Assembly: GCA_000431015.1 (NCBI GenBank)
Contig: HF986015.1
Span: 1-64,000 of the forward strand
Length of the DNA stretch: 64,000 nt
DNA from: Alistipes sp. CAG:514
GTDB taxonomy: Bacteria; Bacteroidota; Bacteroidia; Bacteroidales; UBA932
Reading direction: 5' to 3'
The position numbers and the translations under genes are program-made. Shown here one piece after another: positions 27,366 to 36,547 of the stretch (within the stretch, counting starts at the first letter, position 1; every line of letters begins with the position of its first letter). The notes under the pieces are model-generated. The model was not told where the DNA came from, made no database searches, and saw only the letters and a list, made by a program, of their open reading frames with translations.

Positions 27366-29096
27366 ATGGAGAAGAATGAGATAACTTTGTTCTGCGTCAA
27401 TGACGGGAAGAACCACAAGATCGAGAAGGGAAAGTCGCTGAAGGATCTGGCGGACAAATGCTGCAAGTGCGTCACGGACAAGAAGACGGGACAGAAGTCC
27501 GACGTGCTGGCCGCACTGGTAGACAACAAGCTTAAGGAGCTGAGTTTCAAACCAGTGAACCTGCATCAGGTCGAATTTATCGGATACAATCATCCGGACG
27601 GGAGAAGAAGTTACGTGCGCTCGCTCTGCTTCGTGCTGCAGAACGCCGTCAGGGAACTCTATCCTGACAAGGTGCTGGTGATCGACCATTCCCTGCCAAG
27701 CGGGCTGTACTGCGAGATCCGGGAGATCGGCAAGACGGAGGACGGACGCAGCAAGGTCTACTTCGTCACAGACGATGAGATCGACAGGATCCGCGAGAAG
27801 ATGAAGGAGATCGTGGCCAGGAACCTTCCTTTCACCAAAGTCAAGATGTTCTCGGAGGAAGCGGAGAAACTGTTCATCGAGAACAATCAGCCGCAGAAGG
27901 CCGAACTCCAGAAAAGCCTTGGAACCTTCATTTGCAGCGTCTACTATCTGGACAGAATGGCCGACACGTTCCACGGGCCGCTTATCCCGTCCACTGGCTA
28001 CCTTAAGGTGTTCGACATCAGCGGAATGGGCAACGGATTCTGTCTACAGTCGCCAATGATGACAGACTTCTGCAAGGTGATGCCGATGAAGCGCCAGGGA
28101 AAGATCGCTGCGGCGCTCAAGGAATATTCCGACTGGTGCTCCATCATCAACATCGGAAGCATCGGCACGCTGAACAAGGCTGTCAAGGACGGCAAGGCCG
28201 TCAGCATCATCAACCTTGCCGAGTCGCTCCACGAACGGAACTACGCCAGGATCGCCGACAGGATCTATGCTGAAAGAGGGCTGAAGAGGATCGTGATGAT
28301 CGCCGGGCCTTCCTCCAGCGGAAAGACATCGTCATCCCTCAGGATCGCCCTCCAGTGCAAGGTGCTGGGACTCAAGCCGAAAGTCATCGAGCTGGACAAC
28401 TACTTCGTGGACAGGGAACACACTCCCAAAGACGAGGACGGCAACTACGATTTCGAGTCTCTCTACGCTATGGATCTCGAATTCCTCAACAAACAGCTGA
28501 ACGAGCTACTTGAAGGAAAAGAAGTTGAGGTGCCGCGTTTCGACTTCAAGACAGGAAACAGGATCTTCGAGGGCAACAAGCTACGTCTGGAGGACAAGGA
28601 CATCCTTATCATGGAAGGCATACACGCCCTCAACCCTGAGATGACCTCGGCGGTGGACGACTCAAGAATATTCAGAGTCTACGTCTCCGCCCTGACATCG
28701 CTGAACATCGATGAGAACAACAACATGTCCACTTCGGACAACCGACTGCTCCGCCGTATGGTGCGCGACAACAGGGTCAGGGGCATCACTCCGGAAGAGA
28801 CCATCATGAGATGGAACAGTGTGCGCCGGGGAGAGAGCAAGAACATATTCCCGTTTCAGGAGAACGCTGACGCCCTGTTCAACTCCGCTCTGATCTTTGA
28901 ACTTCCGATGCTGAAATATTACGCCGAGCCGCTCCTGCGCAGGATCGCTCCGAACTCCCCGGCCTACACCGAGGCCGTGCGGCTGCTCAAGTTTCTGGAC
29001 TACATCGTGGAACTCCAGCCAAGCGAGATCGCCGCGATTCCTCCGACATCCATCATGCGCGAGTTCATCGGCGGCCAGACACTGACCAGAGACTGA
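27366..29096 (+). CDS. TGS-domain nucleoside (uridine-type) kinase
   Basis: 576 residues in two halves. Residues 1-200 resemble the TGS and second domain of threonyl-tRNA synthetase (KIEKGKSLKDLADKC, GYNHPDGRRSYVRS). Residues 280-576 form a phosphoribulokinase/uridine-kinase fold with Walker A AGPSSSGKTSSSLR near 317 and ELDNYFVDREHTP. This fusion is common in Bacteroidota and Firmicutes and is usually annotated nucleoside kinase. It would phosphorylate uridine or another nucleoside in pyrimidine salvage. The exact substrate is not established. Own promoter and terminator. Confidence 0.88.
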   Translation: MEKNEITLFCVNDGKNHKIEKGKSLKDLADKCCKCVTDKKTGQKSDVLAALVDNKLKELSFKPVNLHQVEFIGYNHPDGRRSYVRSLCFVLQNAVRELYPDKVLVIDHSLPSGLYCEIREIGKTEDGRSKVYFVTDDEIDRIREKMKEIVARNLPFTKVKMFSEEAEKLFIENNQPQKAELQKSLGTFICSVYYLDRMADTFHGPLIPSTGYLKVFDISGMGNGFCLQSPMMTDFCKVMPMKRQGKIAAALKEYSDWCSIINIGSIGTLNKAVKDGKAVSIINLAESLHERNYARIADRIYAERGLKRIVMIAGPSSSGKTSSSLRIALQCKVLGLKPKVIELDNYFVDREHTPKDEDGNYDFESLYAMDLEFLNKQLNELLEGKEVEVPRFDFKTGNRIFEGNKLRLEDKDILIMEGIHALNPEMTSAVDDSRIFRVYVSALTSLNIDENNNMSTSDNRLLRRMVRDNRVRGITPEETIMRWNSVRRGESKNIFPFQENADALFNSALIFELPMLKYYAEPLLRRIAPNSPAYTEAVRLLKFLDYIVELQPSEIAAIPPTSIMREFIGGQTLTRD

Positions 29097-29162
29097 ATCG
29101 ACGTGCAGACGCAAGACTCCATACAACTCATGGGCTGTCACGAAGTGACTGTGCTTAAACAT

Positions 29163-29195
29163 AAAGGGCCGGCTAATTGCCAGCCCTTTATTTTA
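29163..29195. terminator. bidirectional terminator between nucleoside kinase and bat operon
   Basis: Stem AAAGGGC (29163-29169) with GCCCTTT (29183-29189), extended by GGC/GCC, with T-rich sequence on the plus side and A-rich on the other. It serves two convergent transcripts. Confidence 0.7.
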
Positions 29196-31838
29196 TATCA
29201 CCTCCAGCGAGCTGGAAGTTATCCAGCCTTGGCGACCGTCGGCAAGGGAAATGTTCTTCCAGGAGCCGACCTCGTCAAGTATCCTGACCTTGGTACCTTC
29301 GTGGATGACAAAGAGATCTTTGGAGGAACCGCTTGACGGAGAACTCTTTACGGACGAAACGGGCGACATCACGATCGCTTTGTCCGTCTTCATGCTGTCG
29401 GACTTCTGCCAGAGAGAGAATCCCAAGGCGCCGGCGGAAAACAGCAGAAGCACGATTCCGCAGTAGAATCCGGCGCGCCTCCTGCCTGCCGAAGCACCCA
29501 GCAGGAACAGCAGGCCCATTGCCAGAGCGGCAGCGAGCAGTATAAGGAACATGACGGCCCATGCGTCGGAACTCATCACATAGCAGACCTTTCTGGCCAC
29601 ACTCTTGAGGATGAACTCAGGCACAGGCTCGATCTTGTCCTGCACAAAACTGTTGGTGAACTCAAGATTGTAGCGGGCGTCTGAATAGGACGGATCCAAC
29701 CTCAGCGCCCTCTCGTAGTCAAGGATGGCGCGTGGATAATTGCCCTGCTTGAACCAGGCGTTGCCAAGATTGTAGTACAACGTGGCGGATTTATACCCCG
29801 CGTCCTCGACCTGAATCCAGGCCGCCGACGCGTCGGCGAACCTTCCGTCCGTGTAGGCCTGAACGCCGGCAGTCCACAATGAGTCAATATCCCTGGCCTG
29901 GACATTCATGGAAACGCCAAGCGAGAGGATCACGGCGATGACCGTGGCCACCTTGCCGGATGACTTGCCGCCGGACTTCAGGCTGGAGTCAATGGATGAG
30001 ATGACCTTGAGAGCCTCATCGTAGTGAGACCTCATGGCATCGTTGCCGCCGTCAGGAGAATAACGGGCGAACTCACAAGCGTCAAGAAGATCGGTGAAAT
30101 CCCTTGTAAGTTCCTCGCTGACACCACCTTCGGTCAGAGCAGAGGAGATGTTGTCCTTGCTGATTTCAGACATGTCCATGTTCAGTTTGTCGGAAATAAA
30201 TCCGATGAGAGCCTTGTGAAGCTCCTCATAGAAAGCCGTGTAGAGATTCTTGTCAAGATAGCCGCCAGCCTGCGCGAGACGTTTCTGAGCCATCTTCGCG
30301 GCGCGCCTGTTCTTTGTTCCGGCGACATCAGCCCTCAAGGCAGCCACCTTTCTGAACGCAAGGAAGACAGCCAGCGCACCCAGAACCAGGATCGTCAAGA
30401 GGATCCAGAACAGCACGGAACCCACAAAGAACGACCCCGAGGCGGACAGGCCCGGTTTGCCGGTGAATATGAAACGTATGTCGTCTGCAAGACTCTTCAC
30501 ATCCTTACGCTCGACACCCGAATTCACCGTCACGGCCGGAGACGAATCTCCGCCCTTACCCTTAGCCACCTTGATGTGCATCGGCTCAGTCCTGAGTGTC
30601 ACGTACTTGCCGGAGTTTACATCGTAGTAGGAATATTCCACAGGCTCGATCGTGAAATCACCGTGGCTTCTTGGGATGAAAGGATACTCGAAAGACTTGC
30701 TGCCGGACGTGCCGCCGGTGCTCTTGTCCGTGTTCTCCGTCGTCTTCGTGTCATAGGTCTCGAAATCAGGAGGGAAGCTGACCTTCGGCTCTTCAAGAAG
30801 CGAGACATTGCCGCGTCCGGAGACCGTAATGACCAGAGAGGCCGCGTCATGAGTCTTGAGGTTGTCCGATGTCAGACGCGCGGATATTCCGAAATTACCC
30901 ACGCCTCCTCCGAATGACGCAGGCTGCCCAGCGGGAAGCGGGTTCACCTTGACTTTCAGCGGCGAGGTTGCGACTCTCTTGCGGATGGTACGGTAGTCGT
31001 CCTCAAAGAACCGGTCGAAGATGCTGCCGGACGAGGACGGGCTGTTCCTCACATTGACAAGGCAGACAAGCTCCGCCGGATCGATCGGGATGGTTCCAGA
31101 CTGCTGAGGGATCAGGACATAGGATCTGAGGACTGCCGTGTTGTAGATCTTGTCGTCAAGGCTCTCGCGCTTGAACTCTATGTTGGTCGGAACGTAAGTC
31201 TCCTGGCTCCAGAAGCCATTGAATGTAGGGAACTTGGCATTCTCGAAGCCCACCACATTGGCTCTTTGGTAAATCTTGAGTGTGGCCGTGATCGGCTCGC
31301 CGATGACCACCTCATGCCGGCTGAGGCTCAGCCTCAGGAACAAGTCTCCGGAAAAGACATCACCGGTAGAGGAAGAAGGCCGGCGTTCACTCGAGGATGA
31401 CTGGCCCGCGCCGCCGGAAGACCCGGAAGATCCTGAAGATGACGCTCCGTCGCTCACAACCTGCACGTTAGCAGGAGAGGACGAGATTCTTTCCCCTGAG
31501 ACACTGGCTGTGGCGGCAGGTATCTGGAATGTGCCGGTGGATTTAGGAATAAGAATGTAGGTGAAAGTTGTCTGGCGGGAGGACGACCTCTTGCCATTGA
31601 TGATCTGTATGCTGGCGCTGGTCCCCTTCTGCGGCCCCCAGACCAGCTGGAAGTCATCACCGGCAGACCATTGGAAGTCTGTCGGGGCCTTCTCGCCGTC
31701 AATTATGAACGTGACATTGAACTGCTCGTTGACAGCGACGACATCCGGTACCTCCACCTTGATGGAACTCTGGCCGGACGCCTGAAAAAAAGCTACGAGC
31801 AATAATGCCACTACGTAAACCAATCTCTTCATATTCAC
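29193..31838 (-). CDS. BatD-BatE fusion protein (aerotolerance operon)
   Basis: 881 residues. Signal peptide, then the oxygen-tolerance BatD domain of Ig-like modules (about 20-440), a membrane helix (about 470-490) and a cytoplasmic stretch. Near residues 627-650 comes a second signal-like hydrophobic segment ending VQARD, followed by BatE-type TPRs (DGRFADASAAWIQVEDAGY), two more membrane helices and a C-terminal SH3-like domain (EGTKVRILDEVGSWKNI). In many relatives BatD and BatE are separate genes, so this is a fusion that kept the BatE signal sequence. Last gene of the bat operon, 4 bp after batC. Bat proteins help survival under oxidative stress; their mechanism is not settled. Confidence 0.87.
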   Translation of the reverse strand: MNMKRLVYVVALLLVAFFQASGQSSIKVEVPDVVAVNEQFNVTFIIDGEKAPTDFQWSAGDDFQLVWGPQKGTSASIQIINGKRSSSRQTTFTYILIPKSTGTFQIPAATASVSGERISSSPANVQVVSDGASSSGSSGSSGGAGQSSSSERRPSSSTGDVFSGDLFLRLSLSRHEVVIGEPITATLKIYQRANVVGFENAKFPTFNGFWSQETYVPTNIEFKRESLDDKIYNTAVLRSYVLIPQQSGTIPIDPAELVCLVNVRNSPSSSGSIFDRFFEDDYRTIRKRVATSPLKVKVNPLPAGQPASFGGGVGNFGISARLTSDNLKTHDAASLVITVSGRGNVSLLEEPKVSFPPDFETYDTKTTENTDKSTGGTSGSKSFEYPFIPRSHGDFTIEPVEYSYYDVNSGKYVTLRTEPMHIKVAKGKGGDSSPAVTVNSGVERKDVKSLADDIRFIFTGKPGLSASGSFFVGSVLFWILLTILVLGALAVFLAFRKVAALRADVAGTKNRRAAKMAQKRLAQAGGYLDKNLYTAFYEELHKALIGFISDKLNMDMSEISKDNISSALTEGGVSEELTRDFTDLLDACEFARYSPDGGNDAMRSHYDEALKVISSIDSSLKSGGKSSGKVATVIAVILSLGVSMNVQARDIDSLWTAGVQAYTDGRFADASAAWIQVEDAGYKSATLYYNLGNAWFKQGNYPRAILDYERALRLDPSYSDARYNLEFTNSFVQDKIEPVPEFILKSVARKVCYVMSSDAWAVMFLILLAAALAMGLLFLLGASAGRRRAGFYCGIVLLLFSAGALGFSLWQKSDSMKTDKAIVMSPVSSVKSSPSSGSSKDLFVIHEGTKVRILDEVGSWKNISLADGRQGWITSSSLEVI

Positions 31839-31842
31839 TCTA

Positions 31843-32586
31843 TTACCAATTCTTTTCCTTCTGTCGTGATTTCAGCAAAGCCGCTTTCTCCTTGTTCACC
31901 TTGTCCTGGGTCTTCTTCTCTCTGGCCTGGATAGCCTTCAGCATCTGCTGAGCCTGCTGAGGGGAGATTTTAGCATCTCCCTCCCCTTGCTGAGGATCTT
32001 GTTGAGGATCAGGCCGGTCTCCTTGATTCTGATCAGGATTGTCATTCTGATTCTGATTCTGATTCTGGCCGCTATTGTCCTGATTATTGTCCTGATCCTT
32101 ATTGTCCTGATCCTGCTGGTTGTCGCCTCCGCCACCCTGCTGCTCCTCGTCCTTGAGCATCTGTTTGGCATAGGCGTAATTCTCCTTGGCCTCCAGATCC
32201 TCCGGATTGAGAAGGATTGACTGCTTGTAGGCCTCTACAGCAGCCTTCCAGTCCTTTTTCTGCACGGCCACGTTGCCCTGGTTGTAAAAATAGTCAGCGG
32301 CACGCCCGGAAGCGGGAGCAATCTCCTTCAATCTGTCCAGAGTCTTGGCGGCCTCGTCGAAATTGCCCTCCCGGTACAGGGCGCCGGCAAGATTATAGCC
32401 GGCGGCGAACGAAGTGGAATCCTTAGCCTGCGCCTTACGGTACTCTATCTCAGCGTTCTGCCAATTGCCTTTCCTGTACTGACGGTTGCCCGCCCTCACC
32501 TCCTTGCGATCAGTCTGAGCCATGCAGACACCGCAGGCGAGAGCCAGCAGGAAAGCCGTCAATGAATATCTTAAAATCCTCCTCAT
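31843..32586 (-). CDS. batC: BatC, TPR protein of the aerotolerance operon
   Basis: 247 residues. Signal peptide (ends near CMAQ). Three TPR units (about residues 30-135). Then a low-complexity tract of Asn, Gln and Asp (about 145-205) encoded by near-perfect GATTCT hexamer repeats on the plus strand, and a charged C-terminal helix (AQQMLKAIQAREKKTQDK). Exported and probably periplasmic. Overlaps batB by four bases (ATGA). The N/Q/D tract is in-frame-expandable and may vary between strains. Confidence 0.88.
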   Translation of the reverse strand: MRRILRYSLTAFLLALACGVCMAQTDRKEVRAGNRQYRKGNWQNAEIEYRKAQAKDSTSFAAGYNLAGALYREGNFDEAAKTLDRLKEIAPASGRAADYFYNQGNVAVQKKDWKAAVEAYKQSILLNPEDLEAKENYAYAKQMLKDEEQQGGGGDNQQDQDNKDQDNNQDNSGQNQNQNQNDNPDQNQGDRPDPQQDPQQGEGDAKISPQQAQQMLKAIQAREKKTQDKVNKEKAALLKSRQKEKNW

Positions 32587-33593
32587 CTCTTTCCTTCAAA
32601 CAAATGTCTTCTGGCACGCCTGTCTCCGACAAGCATCTCCAGAACGAAAAACACCAATGCTATGCCGAGGAAATACATGAACTGCTCGTTGTATTCCTCA
32701 AACACCACGGAATTATATTCCTCATCCTCCATCTTGCGGATGTCGCTTATGATCGGGGTCAGGCCGAACTCATCGTTGCCGGCATGGACGTAGGCTCCGC
32801 CTCCGGCAGAGGCGACATTCCTGAGGGTCTCCTCGTCGAGACGAGTCACGACGATGTTGCCGTCCTTGTCCTTCAAGAGTTCGCCGTTCATCGGAATAGG
32901 CTGGCCATCAGCAGATCCGACACCGATCGTGTAGACTTTGATCCCGGCCTCGGCGGCCTGCTTTGCTGCGGCCACCGCGTCATCCTCGTGGTTCTCGCCA
33001 TCGGTGATCACGATGATCGCCCTGCTGTGCTCGCTCTGGGCGCTGAACCCCCGGACCGCCGTGCTGATCGCATCCCCGATCGCCGTTCCCTGAATCGGGA
33101 TGGACTCCGTGGAGATGGAATTAAGGAACATCTTTGCACTCACATAGTCGGAGGTGATAGGCAGCTGGACGAACGATGTGCCGGCGAACACTATCAGTCC
33201 GATCCTGTCGTCCTTAAGCTTGTCGGTGATTCTGGAGATGGCCAGTTTGGCCCTTTCCAGCCTGTCAGGAGAATAATCCTGGGCGAGCATCGAGTTGGAC
33301 ACGTCCAGAACGATCATGATCTCGGCTCCCTTTATCTTGTGTTCCTTGAGTTTAGCTCCGATCTGAGGCCTTGACAGGCCGATCACGAAAAAGAAGAACG
33401 CCAGCGAGAGCAGCACTGTCCTGACCCACAGCTTGCCACGCGACCAGGACGGCATCAGCTCGTTCACGAGAGCCTCGTCGCCGAACCTGCGCAGACGACG
33501 GCGCCTGCCCCAAAGCCATAGTCCCATTCCAAGAAAGAAGAACGGGATCAGCAACAAAAGCAAAAGATAATGCGGCGCGGCGAAAATTATCAT
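32583..33593 (-). CDS. batB: BatB, von Willebrand A membrane protein
   Basis: 336 residues. Two N-terminal membrane helices (about 5-25 and 55-75). A VWA domain with metal site DVSNSMLAQD (about 95) and TDGENHEDD (about 200). A C-terminal helix (YFLGIALVFFVLEMLV). It resembles BatA and probably pairs with it in the inner membrane, with the VWA domain on the periplasmic side. Overlaps batA and batC by four bases each, implying translational coupling. Confidence 0.92.
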   Translation of the reverse strand: MIIFAAPHYLLLLLLIPFFFLGMGLWLWGRRRRLRRFGDEALVNELMPSWSRGKLWVRTVLLSLAFFFFVIGLSRPQIGAKLKEHKIKGAEIMIVLDVSNSMLAQDYSPDRLERAKLAISRITDKLKDDRIGLIVFAGTSFVQLPITSDYVSAKMFLNSISTESIPIQGTAIGDAISTAVRGFSAQSEHSRAIIVITDGENHEDDAVAAAKQAAEAGIKVYTIGVGSADGQPIPMNGELLKDKDGNIVVTRLDEETLRNVASAGGGAYVHAGNDEFGLTPIISDIRKMEDEEYNSVVFEEYNEQFMYFLGIALVFFVLEMLVGDRRARRHLFEGKR

Positions 33594-34573
33594 GGCAACC
33601 TCCTTATCAACAGTTTAATGACAAACTCCAGCAGCAAGCAGATCAAGGCGGCCAACGCATAGGAGCCGAACAACTCCTTGTAGACAGGGAAACTGTCAAT
33701 CGTCGTCCTTGCCTTCTCCATCTTGTTGATGTCTGAATATATCTCCGCAAGCTTCGTGTTGTCGGTGGCCCTGAAATAGCGGCCTCCAGTCATTGAGGCT
33801 ATGCTGGAAAGCAGTTTCTCATCGAGTTCGACCTTAAGGTTCTGCATCTGGACTCCCCACGGAGTCATGACCGGATAAGGAGCCTCGCCATTGGCGCCCA
33901 CACCGATTGTGTAGACTCTGATTCCGTAGGTCTTGGCGATCTCGGCGGCGGTCTCCGGCGAAACCTCGCCACAGTTGTTCACACCGTCCGTCAGCAGGAT
34001 CACCACCCTGCTCTTGGCGTCGGAATCCTTGATTCTCGCCACCGCTGTGGCAAGTCCGTTGCCGATGGCCGTGCCATCCTCGATCAGGTCGGTGGAGATC
34101 TCCTTCATGAGATTGATAAGTGTCGCCCTGTCGGTTGTCAGCGGGCACTGCGTGTAGCTCTCCCCCGCGAACACCACTATACCCATCCTGTCGGACGGTC
34201 TCTGGGCGATGAACTCTATCGCTATGTCCTTGGCGGCGCTGATCCTGTCCGGCGTGAAGTCCCTCGCCAGCATACTGGTGGAGACATCCATCGCAAGAAC
34301 GATGTCGATACCTTCAGTGTCAACCTTTTCAATCTTCGTGGACGACCTCGGCCTGGCGATGGCCACCACAATCAATGACAGCGCGGCTATCCTCAGGACA
34401 AATGGAATATGCCTGACCACCCCGAGGACTGACCTGCCGCCCGACTTCCAAGGTCTCACGTTCGAGACTCTCAGGTGCGGCCTCCTGTCCCTGATCTCCA
34501 CGTACAGGTAGCGCAGAACCAGCAAGGCGGGAACCATAAGGAGCCAAAGCAATCTTGGATATTCAAAGAACAT
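33590..34573 (-). CDS. batA: BatA, von Willebrand A membrane protein
   Basis: 327 residues. Same layout as BatB: N-terminal helices, MIDAS motif DVSTSMLARDF near residue 93, TDGVNNCGEVSPETA near 190, and a C-terminal helix (YALAALICLLLEFVI). The long MIDAS loop is typical of BatA. It overlaps the preceding gene at its start codon and batB at its end. Metal-dependent protein binding is known for the domain; the partner is presumed to be another Bat protein or the MoxR complex. Confidence 0.92.
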   Translation of the reverse strand: MFFEYPRLLWLLMVPALLVLRYLYVEIRDRRPHLRVSNVRPWKSGGRSVLGVVRHIPFVLRIAALSLIVVAIARPRSSTKIEKVDTEGIDIVLAMDVSTSMLARDFTPDRISAAKDIAIEFIAQRPSDRMGIVVFAGESYTQCPLTTDRATLINLMKEISTDLIEDGTAIGNGLATAVARIKDSDAKSRVVILLTDGVNNCGEVSPETAAEIAKTYGIRVYTIGVGANGEAPYPVMTPWGVQMQNLKVELDEKLLSSIASMTGGRYFRATDNTKLAEIYSDINKMEKARTTIDSFPVYKELFGSYALAALICLLLEFVIKLLIRRLP

Positions 34574-35628
34574 TATGCCTCACCTCCTTCTTTTTTAGCT
34601 GGCGACTTAGACTCCGCAGCCTTCCGCGCCGCTTCCTCCTCGGCAAGTTGGGACTGGTAAGTCACTGTGACAAAGCGCACGGCGGCAGGAAGGGCGGCGG
34701 CGTTCTCCTCATCAGAAGCCGAAGCCTTGGCGAACTTCACGAAATCAGCCGTCTCGAACAAGGTCTTCATCTCCTCGTAAAGATCCGCCGGGACACCCGA
34801 CGACTTCAGATCCTTGAATATCTCTGCCGTCGTCATCTCCATCGCGTCTATGCCGTAGCGCGCGTCTATATATTCCCTCAAAGCGTCCGTGATTCCGGAA
34901 TAGAAAGCCTTCTGCTTCTCCGGTACCCAGTATTTGCTGCCTCTGAAGTGTTCAAGCTTCCTCAGCGCCACAAGATAAGGCGGATCCTTACGGGCCGCGC
35001 CGCCTCCGTTTCTCTTCCGCCTGGAAACGATCAGCATCCAGATCATTGCGGCCACGAAGGCGAGCGCCAATCCCCCCAAGACATAAGGAATCACCTCGGA
35101 GGCCTTGAGCGGATAACGTACCACTCCTTTTATGTCGTGGATCTGATAGGTCGCCGTGTCAACAGGCATCGTACTAATGTCCAGCACCTTAGGGTCGAAG
35201 ACGAGGGTGTCCACCCTGTCCACTCCCGAAGCCCGTATGATGGAAAGCGGCGGAAGTTCGTACCTCCCCTCGTCAAACGATGTCACAACCATCGAGACAT
35301 CTATGTCGTAGGATTTCGGCTCCTTCTTTCTACCTTTCACCCTGACAGTGTCGGCCACAAGAGGCATGACAATCTCCACGCTGTCCATGAAGCCCTTTGA
35401 GAAATCAGGCAGGGCGAACCTTGTCCCTTCCGCGACATCCTTAAGGTGGAAGCCGTAGCGGAACTGGTCGCCGATCAGAGCGGTGTCGCGCTTCTGCAGC
35501 GGCTCCAGAAAGGAATCCTCCGACCTTATCAACATCCCTTTCCCGCCGGGAGCCCGCTGTCCGGCAGCCGCCGTCGGCAGGATCACCGCGCAGAAAAGCA
35601 GAAATCCGTAAATCATTCTCTTCATCAC
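34573..35628 (-). CDS. BatD-like membrane protein of the bat operon
   Basis: 351 residues. Signal peptide to about residue 24. A periplasmic beta-rich domain similar in style to BatD modules (about 25-170). One membrane helix (VIPYVLGGLALAFVAAMIW, about 180-198). A cytoplasmic helical domain with LRKLEHFRGSKYWVPEKQKAFYS and Ala/Glu-rich tail follows. It sits between DUF58 and batA, where Bacteroidota usually encode an unnamed protein of this build. Enzymatic motifs are absent; it may connect periplasmic Bat proteins with the MoxR ATPase. Confidence 0.75.
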   Translation of the reverse strand: MMKRMIYGFLLFCAVILPTAAAGQRAPGGKGMLIRSEDSFLEPLQKRDTALIGDQFRYGFHLKDVAEGTRFALPDFSKGFMDSVEIVMPLVADTVRVKGRKKEPKSYDIDVSMVVTSFDEGRYELPPLSIIRASGVDRVDTLVFDPKVLDISTMPVDTATYQIHDIKGVVRYPLKASEVIPYVLGGLALAFVAAMIWMLIVSRRKRNGGGAARKDPPYLVALRKLEHFRGSKYWVPEKQKAFYSGITDALREYIDARYGIDAMEMTTAEIFKDLKSSGVPADLYEEMKTLFETADFVKFAKASASDEENAAALPAAVRFVTVTYQSQLAEEEAARKAAESKSPAKKEGGEA

Positions 35629-36521
35629 TACCTCCTCCCGAAAAATGTCATCAAGCCCTTGACATAGTCCTGATCAGTCGCTATGTCAACAGAATCAATC
35701 TGATAGCGGTTAAACAACCTTCTCTCCCCTTCGTTGACCGCACCGAACCATCTTGAATATTCAGCCCTCGTCCTCTTGCTGGAGGTGTTGATCCATGCCG
35801 ACTCTCCGGTCTCGGAATCCTTGACGTGAACCAGTCCGACATCCGGAATCGTCCTCTCGCGCGGGTCGTGTACCTTGATCACGGAGATGTCGTGCCTGTT
35901 CCGCGCCACCTTAAGGGCGTCCTCATAGCGAGGCGAGCCGTCAGGATTGACATCCAGCATGTCGGAAAGTACGAAAGCGGTGCATTTCTTCTTCATCGCG
36001 TTGGTCAGGTACCGCAGAGCCTGGCCTACATCCGTCCCGTCCGACTTCGGCTTGAGCTCGATGATCTCACGGATGATGTGGAGCAGGTGGCTCCGGCCTT
36101 TCTTCGGAGGAATGAACTCCTCTACCCTGTCGCTGAAGAACAGCGCGCCGACCTTGTCGTTGTTGATTATGGCCGAGAAACTAAGCACAGCCGCGATCTC
36201 GGCGATCAAGTCCCTTTTGGTTCTCTCGCTGGTACCGAAAAGACCGGAACGGCTGATGTCGATCAGAAGGACGACCGTCATCTCCCTCTCCTCCTCGAAG
36301 ACCTTGACATAAGGGGCGCGCAGACGAGCCGTCACATTCCAGTCCATAGAGCGCACATCATCCCCGTACTGGTACTCACGCACCTCGCTGAAGGCCATTC
36401 CTCGACCCTTGAAGGCACTGTGGTACTCCCCGGCGAAGATCTGATGCGACAGAGCCCTTGTGCGGATCTCTATCTTGCGGACCTTGCGCAGAAGCTCGTT
36501 GGCCGATGAATTAGACGCCAT
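35628..36521 (-). CDS. DUF58 domain protein (MoxR-associated)
   Basis: 297 residues, soluble. Signature segment REYQYGDDVRSMDWNVTARL near residues 48-68, followed by a degenerate VWA fold (LLIDISRSGLFG, about 90) and VLSDMLDVNPDGSP. DUF58 proteins always travel with MoxR ATPases and VWA proteins and may be the adaptor between them. One-base overlap with the downstream gene and 26 bp from moxR. Confidence 0.92.
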   Translation of the reverse strand: MASNSSANELLRKVRKIEIRTRALSHQIFAGEYHSAFKGRGMAFSEVREYQYGDDVRSMDWNVTARLRAPYVKVFEEEREMTVVLLIDISRSGLFGTSERTKRDLIAEIAAVLSFSAIINNDKVGALFFSDRVEEFIPPKKGRSHLLHIIREIIELKPKSDGTDVGQALRYLTNAMKKKCTAFVLSDMLDVNPDGSPRYEDALKVARNRHDISVIKVHDPRERTIPDVGLVHVKDSETGESAWINTSSKRTRAEYSRWFGAVNEGERRLFNRYQIDSVDIATDQDYVKGLMTFFGRR

Positions 36522-36547
36522 GATTGAAATCTTTGATTATGACCACA

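Noticed and set aside
34555..35400. 281-codon plus-strand frame opposite the BatD-like gene
   Set aside because: Antisense to a conserved operon member; no signal, motif or start context.
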